NCBI RefSeq assembly: GCF_027943255.1
Contig: NC_072892.1
Span: forward strand, 18,313,792 to 18,377,791
Direction of reading: 5' to 3'
Source: Anastrepha obliqua
Taxonomy: Eukaryota > Arthropoda > Insecta > Diptera > Tephritidae
Length of the DNA stretch: 64,000 bases
The notes below the pieces were generated by a model. The model saw only the letters and a list, made by a program, of their open reading frames with translations. It did no database searches and was not told where the DNA came from. The translations under genes were made by a program, and so were the position numbers. Each line of letters opens with the position of its first letter. Position 1 is the first letter of the stretch. Positions 52,680-64,000 of this stretch are shown here, in pieces.

Positions 52680-53037
52680 ATATTCTAAAACATTGAAGGA
52701 AAGACGTTTGGTTGATGGCCGGTATTATTACAGGACACAGCCCATGGGATCAGCATATGACCACCATTGGAATCATTGAGGACCCAGTGTGCCTGTCTTG
52801 CTTGGAAGAGGCGGATAGCACTGATCACTTTCTCTGTGAGTGTCCTGCCTTTGCTTGAGCAAGGCTAAAAGTCTTGGGTTCCGATGTCGTGAGAAAGAGT
52901 AATATTCGTTCTCTAAAACTGGAGGATATTCACAGATTTACCAAATTCTCACAGGTCTAACTACCTCTGTCTCTTTCTCTGATACTTTTCTCCTTTCCCC
53001 CTTGAATATGTGCCCTCTTTTCAGAGCTCTAAATATA
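52680..53037 (+). mobile_element. LINE 3' fragment with CCHC-like tail
   Basis: The plus strand reads VAGIITGHSPWDQHMTTIGI and CLSCLEEADSTDHFLCECPA, the zinc-knuckle-like tail of I/R1-type LINEs, ending LEDIHRFTKFSQV stop. It is followed directly by a mariner end. Confidence 0.65.
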
Positions 53038-53125
53038 GGGGTTTTCAGTAAGAGCGCTTCAACTTTTGAACTTTTTTGAATAAAACACAAACGGTTTGAC
53101 TTTTCTAACTAATATACAATGGGCT
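53038..53125 (-). mobile_element. Solo end of the 77-579 element family
   Basis: GGGTTTTCAGTAAGAGCGCT and the next 70 bp repeat the right end of the element at 77-579 in reverse complement. The rest of the element is absent. Confidence 0.75.
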
Positions 53126-53229
53126 TTTTAGTCTGAGTGTTTTAGGAGCCACCAAATCTCTTGATGCTCCTTGGCTCGTCCAATTAAAATTTCAATTTTT
53201 CCATTCCAAGGATGATATATTACCAGGTG

Positions 53230-55840
53230 TGGCCTTCACCTATGGTGAAAAACGAAATTAAGTGAGTAACTCCGGTTGCCACGTTACCGTTAATAAAATC
53301 ATTCGCTCATTTGACACGTATTCACACACTCGCCCAATCAGTCGTTGTTCAGACGGCAACGAAGCGATATGAGTACACATTATGTTGATAATTTTCGTAA
53401 ATCATCAACACAATCTCAATTTTTTCCTAAACAAACCGCTGTCATGACCCCAGTTACGCCAGCCAATCAAGTGATCTTTTCAAACTCGCTGAGCGCCGGT
53501 TAACGGTCTGATCTTGGCCACACCTTCTGCATTTCAGTTCACCATGTCGTATGAGTGCACCTTACATCAGGCCATGTTGTACGATGATTTAAAAGTGATT
53601 TCACTCTTAGAAAAAGTCTGGCAGTTTCGTGTTTGGTGAAGGCATTTACGTTTTACTGCATACGAAAATAGAGATGAATAAGAGGAATTCTTATACATTC
53701 TTCTGTACCACTACGAAATTTCGAACCTATTGTAATAACTAAGCCAACAAATTTATATACTTGTTTCAGACTGTAGTCACTTGTTTTGTATCTGCTCATT
53801 TTTTATGAACATTTTGATTTGTATTCTATTTTAAATAGCGGCTGTCGCCATTCTAGATGAAATGGAAGGATTTTTGCTTGCGCCAAGGTCACCTGCTAGT
53901 TCCCAATGACTTAATGGTTTTAGTGCTTAAGGAACATTTCAAAAAATTTGATGATCGTCAGGATTATACAGTTATGAATTTGTATCCGTTTCCTTGATGC
54001 ATTAGTCCTATCTAACTCTAATTATTGTATAGGCGTTAGCAAATGGCGATTGGATGAAGCAACTGGTATAAATGATGTTATGTATGTGGCAGCGTTGCAA
54101 AGAGCTGCAAAAATTACATTTGCTTGGAAGCACTTAATGAGTGTTGTTGTTGTTTGTTATTGATGTGAGTATTTCTATTGAAATAATCCTAATTAGCGAC
54201 TAGCATCGTTTGACTACCACTGAAGTGATGCCTTGTTGTTTCTTATTGTTGGTAGCGCTGGAAGAGAGCGGCATACAGGTAAACATTGTTTGCTTCAACT
54301 CATAACTTGTGATGCTCCTGCTCTGTCAACACTCTGTGTGTTCTAGCTCTTCTCAATGTTGTTGTTCACTGTAGACGAAAAACTAACAATTGCAAGATAT
54401 CTGAACACGCCGGGCAACACCAAAAACGGACTTGCAAAGTTAGAGCAACAAAATTTGCTCTGCATGAATGCGCTTTAGTGATAGTTGCCTAATATCAGAA
54501 GAGAGCGGTGAATCTTGCTTGAACACTTTGTTGTTGTGTCCTTCACATGCAAATTTTTCGTGAAGTGAGCAGAGCCCAGGCAGTGCTGTCCATCCCATAC
54601 ATCAATTGATCACACGCAAGAATGATAGAAAGAAGATTGCGCCCATCAGAGAATACGTGACGTCACGTTTGCTGAGTTGTGCAGTATTGCCAAACATTTG
54701 CTCTTCGCAATAAATTTAGTGCTGTTTTATACCGAAAATGCGAAAATTTTGAAGTTTCGTGTTTGTTTCTTTTTTTTTTTAATTTAAAGCTACCGAAACT
54801 TTAGGTTAAAAAAAAACTGTATTATTATACAAAAGAAGGTTAAAAAAGGCCACTCTGAGAAGATTTTAGTGCTATTGAAAATTAGTTGGTTTTATAAAAA
54901 CCATTGATATTTTGAAAGTGTGAATTTAATTTTTTGCTCCTTTTAAGGTTATGGAAGAAAATTAAATGTCCCTCTCTCAACTCTTCTTAAGATTGAAAAC
55001 GTTTTTCACATTTTAAAAGGCGTTTGAATTTACTGAATGTGGATTAAAACCATAGAGGTTTATTCATTATAAAAATAAGCAACAAAATACCAGAAAATAC
55101 TAAAGAAACCATACTGACATTTTTACAAAAAGAGTACCTTATCTAGTTATATTACATAACCTCAAATATAGCAAATAAGTCATTCCCTTAACAAAAGAGT
55201 CTCGCTTGACAAAAATAACTTATAAATTAAATTGTACATAATCATAACACATTTACATATTAAAAAAAAAAACGCACATTCTAAAGACAATTTGTCACGC
55301 AAACAAAGTTCTTTAAATGATTCAATAAAAATGTGTTGTGCTATTTTCTTTGAATGGGAATTTTAGTGCGTTTTTATATCCAAAGGTAGGCAACACTGCA
55401 GTAGCGAGAGAGAGATTTGACTGCCGAAAGCAGAAGAACACCAACAACACCTGCAATCGCGGGCAATGCCACCAGATGTTAAAAAAAGTAAAGCTAAATA
55501 AAACTAAGTGAATTATTGAACTAATTTAAAAAAAATGTATATTTTACAAAATTATTAACATTACTTTTAATTAGAACAGGCTAGAAAAATGTCATGAAGA
55601 AAGAACTAAAACTCTCAGACGAAATAACAGAAAAAAATAGGCTAAATCAAGTTACGAAAATGGTAATCTGGCCATACTGGAGCTAAAATCACGTAACTCG
55701 TTGTCAAATTCGCTGAGAGCAAAGTAACGGGACCACGATAGGCGCCACCTCATTATTCTTTCCATCATGGATCACACGTATTCTTACTCTCCATCGTTCA
55801 GTCATTAGCAAACCAACAACGAATAAGCACTACATTTGTC
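53230..55840. other. 2.6-kb stretch without recognised features
   Basis: No ORF, transposase or RT motif was recognised on either strand. Composition is mixed: moderately GC at both ends, AT-rich in the middle (54,760-55,650). A motif around AACTCGCTGAGCGCC at about 53490 loosely resembles AATTCGCTGAGAGCA at about 55710, in direct orientation; too weak to call a repeat. Confidence 0.4.
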
Positions 55841-56424
55841 CGCGACGCTTAGTGTATGCAATACAATGCCCTGTGAGAACTTTTTTATGCTAGAAAATGC
55901 CTTTGGCGACTTGCAATGCCTTTTAAGTTACAAGTCGTTCAAAGGAAGCTATAGATGTAATATCAAAAGGCATTTCGATTCCTCCCACAAAAATTTTCTA
56001 CTCCAATCCAATATTTATTTATTTTGGTTTAAATTTCCCACTGGGCTGCTCCCATTCTCTCGTTCTCACTTATACACTCACATTTTTCATTTTGGACAGC
56101 ACTGGCCCAGAGATAGAGAGCAGAGAAGTGGCGAATCGAAGCGAAGGCGCCTAATATTTCATTTTGAAGGAACGTTTGTTTTTTTCAATTATTTTCTTAC
56201 CGAATATTGAAAACTCAGTGAAGTTGGCTATTTGCGAAATCACGCATCCTTCAATATTTATATGTGTATGATGAAGAGTATGCGAACACTTAAGGGGCTT
56301 AAAAATATATGCGCATACATACACACACACTTGTATGTACATTAAAAGAGGCCCAAATTCATTGCGTTAACCTGTGCTATCAAACGCAAATTTAAAATAT
56401 TTCCTATCTGCATGAATACATATA

Positions 56425-58057
56425 CAGTATTGGCCAAAACTAAAGCACCCCCCTAATGGCATTTCAAATAATGCTAAATCTCTCAATCAAACATCTTGAA
56501 ATATGGCATATACATATGTCATGTGTTTCCTTGTTACTTAAGTATTTATAAAATATAATACCAAATATAAAGCGTTTTTGGTTATACTGAAAAAAAAATT
56601 GAAATGTTCATATTATTTAAAAACTGAATGGTCAAAACTAAAGCACCCCACATTTTTTTTTCTTCACTACGGCTTTGTTTTGTTGTTTTTAAGTTAATTT
56701 CTCTTCCTAACGGTATTTAAAGCTGAGTCAAAGTTCGTTAGAATAATTTGTGCAAAACACGTGCGGATTTAGTAGGAAAAAATATTTCATACGGGAAATC
56801 AGCAAATATGGCCAGAAATGCGTATTCAAATGAATTTAAAAATAAAATAATAAGTGATTGGCAAAGTGGCTTATCGCGACACAATATTAGTGAGAAATAT
56901 TCAATAAATAGAAGTGTAATATCGCGACTTATAAAAAATTTGAACAAACGGGTTCTATTTCTGCAATCCATAGTGGAGGAAGGCCATGAAAGACTATACG
57001 ACAAGACGACTCCACGATTAAAAGAAAAATTCAGAGTGATCCCACAGTCTCTTCTGAACAAATAAAAATTGATTTAAGTTTGCCGGTAAGTTCTAGAACG
57101 ATCAGAAGACGAGCAGTGGAGGCCGGAATTTTCAGTCGACGACCTGCTAGAAAGCCATTTATTTCCGCCAAAAACCAAAAAGCGAGACTCGAAATTGCAT
57201 ATTAATTGGACAGTTCAAAAATTGAAAACTGTATTATTCTCTGATGAATCCAAATATAATTTGAAACATTCAGATGGAATAAGGTCAGTAAGAAGGAAAA
57301 AGCAACAGCGACTAAATCCGAAGTATTGTATCGGAACTACCAAGTATGGTGGGGGGAACATTTTGGTCTGGGGTTGTTTCTCTGGCCAGGGTATCGGGCC
57401 TATTCATCGAATAGAGGGAATTATGGACCGTTTCATGCACACAAACATCCTTAAAGATGTAATGCTACCACACGCTGAGGAGGAAATGCCACTGAGATGG
57501 AGGTTCCAGCAGGATAATGATCCGAAGCATACCTCTAGGCACTGTAAAACGTGGTTACAGCAAAATGCTATAGAGGTCTTAGACTCTCCAGCTCAATCTC
57601 CCGATCTCAATCCCATTGAGAATTTGTGGGAGATTGTAAATTCGAAAATTAATAGGGAAAATTGCAGCACAAAGGAAGCCCTGTTTGAAGCGGTTAAAGA
57701 AGCCTGGTACAACATTTCTCCGGAAATTATTAGTAACCTAATATCTTCTATGCCAAAAGGATGTTCTGAAGTTATCAAAAATAATGGGTTTAGTACAAAA
57801 TACTGAAGAATAAAAACAATTATTTTCGCTTTTAATGGGGGGTGCTTTAGTTTTATCCAGACAAGTTTTGAATAATATTAATATTTTTAAATTTAATTTT
57901 TAATATAAGAAATGTTGAAAATTTTATGTTTATTAATCACCAAGATAATAAGAAGAAACAAGGTGTAAAAGTAAGTAATATTCGATGTTGTTTTATTGAG
58001 TTATTTGACATTATTTGAAATGCCATTAGGGGGGTGCTTTAGTTTTGGCCAATACTG
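56425..58057 (+). mobile_element. Tc1-family element with IR/DR ends, nearly full length
   Basis: CAGTATTGGCCAAAACTAAA (56425) and its exact inverse end at 58057, with TA outside. The first ~55 bp match as inverted repeats. A second copy of the CAAAACTAAAGCACCCC motif lies about 195 bp inside each end. Between them is one broken transposase gene. The total of 1,633 bp is a normal Tc1 size. This is the best-preserved DNA transposon of the window. Confidence 0.93.
56808..57806 (+). pseudogene. Tc1-family transposase, shifted
   Basis: It starts MARNAYSNEFKNKIISDWQS with an HTH (GLSRHNISEKYSINRSVISR). The frame changes near 57020 to VSSEQIKIDLSLPVSSRTIR...GIFSRRPARKPFIS, then again near 57195 into a 203-codon open frame. 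That frame has FSDESKYNLKHSDG (Asp 1), [15 protein letters not shown] (Asp 2), [20 protein letters not shown] (Glu, 34-residue spacing) and a normal stop at 57806. Two compensating shifts are the only obvious lesions. Confidence 0.88.
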
Positions 58058-58599
58058 TACATATGAACGACCATATCAATTACAAAGGTATAACCTTTCG
58101 GTGGGAGTTAATGGTTGTTAGCCGTCTGCCTAGTTTGACTCTAATTTGCCGTTAGATTGATGAGAGTTTTATGTAAAAATGACACTTCCAAAGGGGCAAA
58201 ATACTTCTACTGTTTTAGGCATTGCTATTGTTGTAGTGTTTTCGTTTTTGTTTATTTTCTAAATGCTACCAGCGGCAAAAATCAATACATGGAAACTTTA
58301 AGCGAATTAGGAATTCAAGCAATTACTTAACTAACAAAAGCAAACACCATTTTGTAATTTATTGGGCTTATGTAACGGGGTTGAAATGAGTACATAAGGA
58401 AGTTTAGCAAAAATTTGCGAATTATTAGATTATTCCGATTTTCGGTCATAATAATCGTTCTATTAGAGAGCTTTTGTGGATATATTTGAGTCATATAATC
58501 ACTGTTGCTTGTTACTCCACCAGCGAGATAACTCGGCAGCCAAACTACCGAGAAAATTCCATTCTAAGTACTTCAGTTCAAAATGAGCAATAAATAAAC

Positions 58600-58705
58600 G
58601 TATTTCAAAATGATAAGACACTGTTTACTTAAAGTGATCGTTTAACAAAAGTATACTTTTTTCGAATTTTTTTCTGTTGTCTACAATACTTTAGTATTCT
58701 AAGGA
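58600..58705 (-). mobile_element. End fragment of the Tc3-like family
   Basis: ATTTCAAAATGATAAGACAC and the following 90 bp repeat 35350-35465, the inner left end of the Tc3-like element. The match stops at GGAAGC, where the RTE-like copy begins. Confidence 0.75.
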
Positions 58706-58708
58706 AGC

Positions 58709-60273
58709 TTCCTCTTCTTAATTGGCGCGATAACCGCTTACGCGATTTTGGCCGAGTTTAACAAAGCGCGCCAGTCGTTTCTTTCTCGTGCTAACCGCCG
58801 CCAATTGGACACATCAAGTGAAACCAAGTCCTTCTCCACCTGATCTTTCCAACGCAGAGGAGGCCTTCCACTTCCTCTGCTACCACCAGCTGGTACCGCA
58901 TCGAATACTTTCAAAGCCGGAGCGTTTGTATCCATTCGGACGACATGACCCAGCCAACGTAGCCGCTGGATCTTTATTCGCTGCGTTATGTCTATGTTGT
59001 CGTAAAGCTCATACAGCCCATCATTCCATCGCCTGCGATATTCGCCGTTGCCAACGTGCAAAGGTCCAAAAATCTTACGCAGAATCTTTCTTTCAAACAC
59101 TCCAAGGGACGTTAGGACGGGCATGATGAGAGCCTTGTAGAGTGTTAGTTTTGTACGTCGAGAGAGAACTTTACTACTTAATTGCCTACTTAGTCCAAAG
59201 TAGCACTTGTTGGCAAGACAGATTCTGCGTTGGATTTCAAGGCTGACATTGTTGTCATTGTTGGTTCCTAAGTATACGCAGTCTTTTACAACCTCGAAAT
59301 CATAGCTGTCAACAGTGACGTGGGTGCCGATACGCGAGTACGCCGACTGTTTGTTTGATGTCAAGAGCCACTTCGTTTTGTCCTCGTTCACCACCAGACC
59401 CATTCACTTTGCCTCTTTATCCAGTTTGGAGAAGGCAGAACTAACAGCGCGGTTGTTAAGGCCAATGATGTCAATATCATCGGCATACGCCAGCAATTGT
59501 ACGCTCTTATAAAAAATTGTGCCTGAGTGATTAAGTTCTGCGGCTGGTACGATCCTCTCCAACATCAGGTTAAAGAAGTCACACGACAGTGAGTCACCCT
59601 GTCTGAAACCTCGTTTGGTATCAAACGGCTCGGAGAGGTCCTTCCCAATTCTGACAGCGCTGCTGGTGTTGAGCAACGTCATCATGCATAGCCGTATTAG
59701 TTTTGTGGGGATACCAAATTCAGACATCGCGCACACAGGTAACTCCTTTTCGTACTGTCGAATGCAGCTTTGAGGTCGACGAAAAGATAGTGTGTCGATT
59801 CTCCTTTCGTGGGTCTTTTCCAAGATTTGGCGTATTGTAAATATTTCTTCGATGGTAGACTTTCCAGGTCTAAAGCCACACTGATAAGGTCCAATCAGTT
59901 GGTTGACGGCGGGCTTCAGTCTTTCACACAATACGCTCGCTAGAACCTTATAGGCGATATTTAGAAGACTAATCCCGCGGTAATTGGCACAGATTGCAGG
60001 ATCACCCTTCTTATGGATTGGGCAGAGCACACTTAAATTCCAATCGGGAGGCATGCTTTCATCCAACCATATTTTACATAGAAGCTGATGCATGCACCTT
60101 ACCAGCTCCTCGCCGCCATGTTTGAATAGCTCAGCCGGCAGTCCGTCGGCGCCCGTGGCTTTGTTGTTCTTTAGGTGCGTTATCGCTATTCCCACCTCGT
60201 CATGGTCGGGTTGAGGAACGACAATTCCATCGTCAACGATTGGGGTATCGGGATCTTCACATTCCCTGTGACA
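58709..60273 (-). mobile_element. RTE-like LINE copy B, RT half only
   Basis: Minus-strand RT in two frames: 60195-59404 ([60 protein letters not shown]) and 59403-58738 ([20 protein letters not shown] to [12 protein letters not shown]). Small deletions relative to copy A remove [11 protein letters not shown] and others. Its 5' end (TGTCAC, then CCCGATACCCCAATCG) falls at the same place as copy A. No clear target duplication. Confidence 0.88.
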
Positions 60274-60289
60274 CGCGCAGCTATCATTG

Positions 60290-61210
60290 TTCTAATGCAG
60301 CTAAAAAAACACCCGATACATAACTGACTAACTTACCTTGGTGGAAATACTCTCGGCTGTTTGTTGTTGCCTGCCATAGCGCACAAAGAACCTGAGACCA
60401 AATAAAAGTTGGCCACGCACAAATTCACCCGACTACGGCAGCAGAGTAAAATTTGAAAAAATTTACGATTATTTTTACATGCCTTAATTGCATTTATAAA
60501 ATGTGCCAATTATGTTAATAATTTATTTACCATGGAAATTCACATACTTATGCGCAAGCCATGCAGCTTACCAAGTTAACAACGCTATTGAAATTCGTGT
60601 GGGTGAGCGGGTAATGTGTGCATGTGAGTGTGTGTGTCTTTCCTTGCCAGTATCAATGATTGTTGACGAGTGTTAATGGTTTCTGGCACTGCTGCTAGCA
60701 AACAAATATGCTTATCTACATATCTGTACATCAACAATGGCAACTTAGGCTTTGTGTCCATTGGAGGCAGGTGAAACGTGGAAGCGGTAGTGGTTGCTGC
60801 GTGACAAATTGGATTATGGCTTAATCTCAACACCAGGCAAGTCATTGAGTCATTTTATCCGATAACAAAAGGAAAATGAGAAAGCGAGTCATAAAGTTGT
60901 CTGGAGCTATTTCCCATATGCGACATTTCACGCACCTGATTGAGGTACTACATACATATGTATAACTACAATATATACTTACACACACACACACACGCAC
61001 ATACGAGTAGATGATAGTGCTGTCGACTGTGGGTATGGACTACATTGCTTGTTCTGCTGCAAGACAATTGCCGTTAACTCAACATCTGAAATTCCATGCA
61101 ATGTTTATTCGGCATGAATAACAACAGGACAGACTACGAGCAGCATAACTAAAATTGAAAGTAAATACTCCAGGTTTCGTGGGCTTACATCATACATACA
61201 TATACTCAAA
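60290..61210. other. Intron stretch, nothing recognised
   Basis: Apart from the short CA repeat at 60976, no coding motif or repeat end was recognised. Ordinary-looking single-copy intron DNA. Confidence 0.4.
60976..60997. repeat. Short CA-dinucleotide repeat
   Basis: An ACACACAC run of about 20 bp interrupted once by CGCACA, in an ATATGTATA-rich setting. Confidence 0.7.
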
Positions 61211-61214
61211 TATA

Positions 61215-61594
61215 AAGGGTGGTTAACTTTCAAGGGCCGGTGTTGATTTTGAATAGAATACAATTTTTTTAGGAAACTATTGTCATTTCTCCTTATTATG
61301 ATAATATTTGTATGGCTCAATTACGTACGGAACAAAATATCGGCCAAATGGCCGCCGCGGCCTCGGCGGCACACCTCCATCCGATGGTCCAAATTTTCGA
61401 TGACGCTGAGGCATAATTGAGGTTCTATGCCGTTGATGTGCCGAATTATCTCATTCTTTAGCTCTTGAATTGTTGCTGGCTTATCAACGTACACCTTTTC
61501 TTTTAAATAACCTCAAAGAAAGAAGTCCAACGGTGTCGTTGACGTTTAGGTGTGGTTCACATTCAACATCGGCCCTTGAAATTTAACCACCCTT
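61215..61594 (-). mobile_element. MITE-like IS630 derivative, copy 2, complete
   Basis: Ends AAGGGTGGTTAACTTTCAAG and GAAATTTAACCACCCTT are flanked by TA. The 380-bp body matches copy 1 (25189-25560) base for base over most of its length and encodes only a transposase C-terminal stub. Two near-identical deleted copies imply spread as a non-autonomous unit. Confidence 0.88.
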
Positions 61595-61731
61595 TATATA
61601 CACATGGCCGTTGAAATATGTATCGATTTCCTTGCGCCGCTTGGAAAAAATTTAAGCTTTTGTTGAAATTTAATTTTTCTGCTTCGCTGTGAATTTAAAA
61701 GGCCCGTTATGTTAAGTTGCATTATTGTTTG

Positions 61732-61768
61732 CCACCGTAGCCGAATGGGAAACAGCAAAATAATATTA
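61732..61768 (+). repeat. tRNA-derived SINE head fragment
   Basis: GCCACCGTAGCCGAATGGG matches the SINE A-box region (35475-35490) and then stops a few bases before a mariner begins. Very short. Confidence 0.5.
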
Positions 61769-62495
61769 GGTGCGCAACTAAGTCCCCGCTGTTTTTTGAT
61801 GAAAATACAACTTTATTCTGAAAAAATGGTTACATTGAATCATTGAAAGTATTGCCCATCGCTGGCTACTACTTTTTCTCATCTTTCTGGTAGATCTCAT
61901 ATTCCGTCGAGGTAAAACTGTTCATCTTTTGAGGCTATCCACGGATCAAGCCATTTTTTGATGTCTTCATGTGAATGGAACTGCTGGACAGGTAGACCAT
62001 GTGCCATCGATCGGAACAGGTGATAATCGGACGGCGCAATATCTGGAGACTATGGCGGGTGGAGTAGGATTTTCCATTTCAGTGTTTCCAGGTACGTTTT
62101 AACGGGTTTGGCAACGTGAGGCCGAGCGTTGTGATGCTGTAGAATCACTTTTTTCATGAGTGTCCGCGTATTGCGGCCGCTTCTCGCGCATTGCTCGACT
62201 CAATCGCATCAATTGAAGTCGATACCGATCCCCAGTGATGGTTTCGCTTGGTTTTAACAGTTCATAATAAATAACACCAACTTGGTCCCACCAAATACAT
62301 AGTATAACCTTCGCAGCGTGAATATTCGGTCGAGGCGACGACGTAGAAGCATGACCGGGCAGTCGCCATGACTTTCTTTTCTTTGGATTGCTGTAATGAA
62401 TCCATTTTTCATCATCCGTCACGATGCGATGAAGGAAACCTTTGCTTTTTTGCCGCTGGAGCAGTTGTTCACAGGCGAAAAAGCCACGTTCAAAC
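61769..62495 (-). mobile_element. Mauritiana-type mariner, copy 3, 5'-truncated
   Basis: The 3' end GGTGCGCAACTAAGTCCCCG follows TA. The minus-strand transposase C-terminal half is readable ([40 protein letters not shown]; then the SARPH region), but GDE has become DDE. The match stops at about 62495, where a Tc1 relic begins. Confidence 0.88.
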
Positions 62496-62499
62496 GACG

Positions 62500-63150
62500 C
62501 AAGCTGCCCGAATGTGATTTGCAGGTATTTTGGCACATTCCCGGTCAAATAAATACTTTTTACTCTTGAATGTTTCTTTCCCGATTCGCTTCTCTAAATC
62601 TCCTCAAAGGTTTTCAATGGGTTTTAGGTCGGGTGACTGGCTTGGCTAATCCATAACATTAATATTATATTGTAAATACCATTCACGTACTAACATTGAG
62701 CAGCGTTTTTGGGTCATTATCTTGTAAAAAAGACACCGGAGGGCATATTTTCCTCAGAAAATTGTAGCATCACTTCTTGAAGTATGTCCTTGTATAATAA
62801 GTTTTATTCATTTTATTGGTTATGCGGGGAATAAATCCTACTACATACAAAGAGTAGCATCCCCAAATCATTATGGTGCCGCCACCGTGCTTGACTGTTT
62901 TGTTTTTTTTTTTTTTTTGAGCAATGCAAGCCGTTTTCCTTTTGCCACCATCACGTCGTAATGTGGAATTTTTGCGCTTGGTGGCACTTACAACAAAATT
63001 TTTGGAACGTTTAAGTGACTCAGCGATAAATTTTTACGATTTTTTTGTTTTCGAAGGTTGACAACAAGCCTCCGCTCCTTCTCTGAGCAATGCTGCGTGC
63101 ATGACCCATCTTTGAGAGAAATTCATATTAATTATTAATTATTAAATGAA
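62500..63150 (-). mobile_element. Tc1-family relic
   Basis: The minus strand gives VKHGGGTIMIWGCYSLYVVG, VSFLQDNDPKT and KPVTRPKTH in broken frames, i.e. the middle of a Tc1 transposase with the second Asp and the DLNPIE region decayed. A run of about 15 T lies at 62906-62920. No terminal repeats were found. Confidence 0.65.
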
Positions 63151-63334
63151 CTGTCTAATTTGCTACCTAGGATACATTCAATATTTTTCACTAGCTTAGT
63201 TAAAATGCAAAAGTCATCCGCAAAGTACTTATTTTAGTGGTCACGCAATATTACAATTTGTGAAAATAACCGAATCTGTGCAACCAAATAAAATATAAAA
63301 AAATAATTGGCGCGTACACTTCTGTTAGGTGTTT

Positions 63335-63495
63335 GAACGAGCTCTCCTCCCATTTGTGGCGTGCGTCTTAATGTTATGCCACAAATGGAGGGATCTACAG
63401 TTTTAAGACGACTCCGAACGGCAAATAGTTTTTCATGAGGAGTTTTAATGGCAGAAATACACGCGGAGGCTTACCATTGCCTGCCTATTAGAAAG
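63335..63495 (-). repeat. tRNA-derived SINE body fragment, minus
   Basis: CCACAAATGGAGGGATCTAC, CATGAGGAGTTTTAATGGCA and TTACCATTGCCTGCC match 35600-35720 in reverse complement. The head and tail are missing. Confidence 0.75.
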
Positions 63496-63506
63496 CAAGT
63501 TTTCTA

Positions 63507-64000
63507 AGATGCGCAACTAAGTTCTCGCCAGCCATGGACTAGTACACAAGTCGATTCTAACATAACCTAAACGTCATAAACCAAGCTTAGACATATGGTA
63601 AAGACACTGCTTCGTCACATTAGTGACTTTGTTTTGGTATCATTTACTTTTGGTTTTGTGAAAACGTCTGATTTTGTGCCAAATAATCGTCATTTGCGGG
63701 AAGTGTTGATTTTCCACTTTCATTCGAAAAAAACGGCGGCTGAAGCGCATCGAGAGCTACAAAAGTTTATGGAGATGCCACTTTAAGTGAAATAACGTGC
63801 CGAGATTGATTCCGTCGCTTTAAAGAAAGTGATTTTAATGTTGACGATCGTCCGCGTGAAGGAAGGCCAAAAACCTTCGAAGACGCTGAAGTGAAGGCTG
63901 GAGGCATTGCTCAATGAGGATCTGTTTCAAATGAAAGAAGAGCTTGCTTCAGTATTAGGACTTGCCCATCAATCCATTTCCAAGCGATTACATGCTTCGG
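63507..64000 (+). mobile_element. Mauritiana-type mariner, copy 4, runs off the window
   Basis: The left end GATGCGCAACTAAGTTCTCG follows TA. The transposase N terminus reads [20 protein letters not shown] and [19 protein letters not shown], then stop; a shifted frame continues with [14 protein letters not shown] and [19 protein letters not shown]. It lies in opposite orientation to copy 3, 1 kb away. Confidence 0.88.

Noticed and set aside
53480..55740. A possible LTR pair
   Set aside because: Only a dozen or so bases match loosely; no TG...CA ends, primer-binding site or gag-pol motif was found between them.
1..64000. CRISPR arrays, operons or ribosome-binding sites
   Set aside because: The window is eukaryotic: introns, SINE, LINEs and poly(A) tails; no spaced identical repeats of CRISPR type.

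Overview
This is a stretch of animal nuclear DNA, most likely from a higher fly (Schizophora) and plausibly a tephritid fruit fly. The reasons are AT-rich introns full of ACATACATATGTA-type runs, short GT-AG introns of 57-180 bp, and a mobile-element load dominated by mariner/Tc1 elements. That load includes copies with the DD41D catalytic spacing known from the tephritid 'rosa' mariners. The organism is an inference. No prokaryotic features, CRISPR arrays or LTR retrotransposons were recognised.

The backbone is one large plus-strand gene, an axonemal dynein heavy chain of the DNAH5/DNAH8 (outer-arm gamma; Drosophila kl-3 / CG9492) type. I reconstruct 17 exons (617-50299) that join in phase into about 1,954 codons, covering the N-terminal tail, the linker and the start of AAA1 (Walker A in exon 16, Walker B in exon 17). 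Both gene ends lie outside the window. Introns are either tiny (57-391 bp) or 2-18 kb and packed with transposons. One intron uses a GC donor.

A second host gene lies antisense inside the 18-kb dynein intron 2. It is a five-exon minus-strand gene (13894 to 4249, 266 codons plus stop) with an N-terminal SAM-like domain and a conserved C-terminal domain of an arthropod family of unknown function. Its first coding exon is only 13 nt.

The rest is layered mobile DNA. (1) 1.8-3.7 kb: R1-type LINE relic. (2) 5.5-6.9, 18.6-19.3, 39.9-40.4, 41.5-44.4 and 51.0-53.0 kb: I/R1-like LINE 3' ends with RNase H and a CCHC-like tail. (3) 8.2-9.3 kb: an element carrying about 105 copies of a TGTTA pentamer. 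(4) 9.9-13.2 kb: an IR/DR Tc1 element split by a 1.6-kb RTE-like LINE with a 9-bp target duplication. (5) 14.9-15.85 kb: a deleted rosa-like mariner. (6) 16.7-18.0 and 26.1-27.2 kb: two copies of one DD34D mariner. (7) 22.5-27.3 kb: a LINE carrying a jockey insertion with 12-bp target duplication, a MITE and a mariner. (8) 28.2-29.4 kb: a mellifera-type mariner. (9) 31.6-33.6 kb: an inverted-repeat element containing a mauritiana-type mariner. (10) 35.2-37.1 kb: a Tc3-like element containing a tRNA-derived SINE. (11) 47.4-49.9 kb: one mariner inside another. (12) 56.4-58.06 kb: a nearly complete IR/DR Tc1 element. (13) 58.6-60.3 kb: a second RTE-like copy. (14) 61.2-64 kb: MITE, mariner, Tc1 and SINE pieces.

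Every transposase and reverse transcriptase seen is truncated, shifted or interrupted. All mobile DNA from 1.8 kb onward is intronic to the dynein gene, provided the gene continues past 64 kb; the first element (77-579) lies just upstream of the first exon seen.
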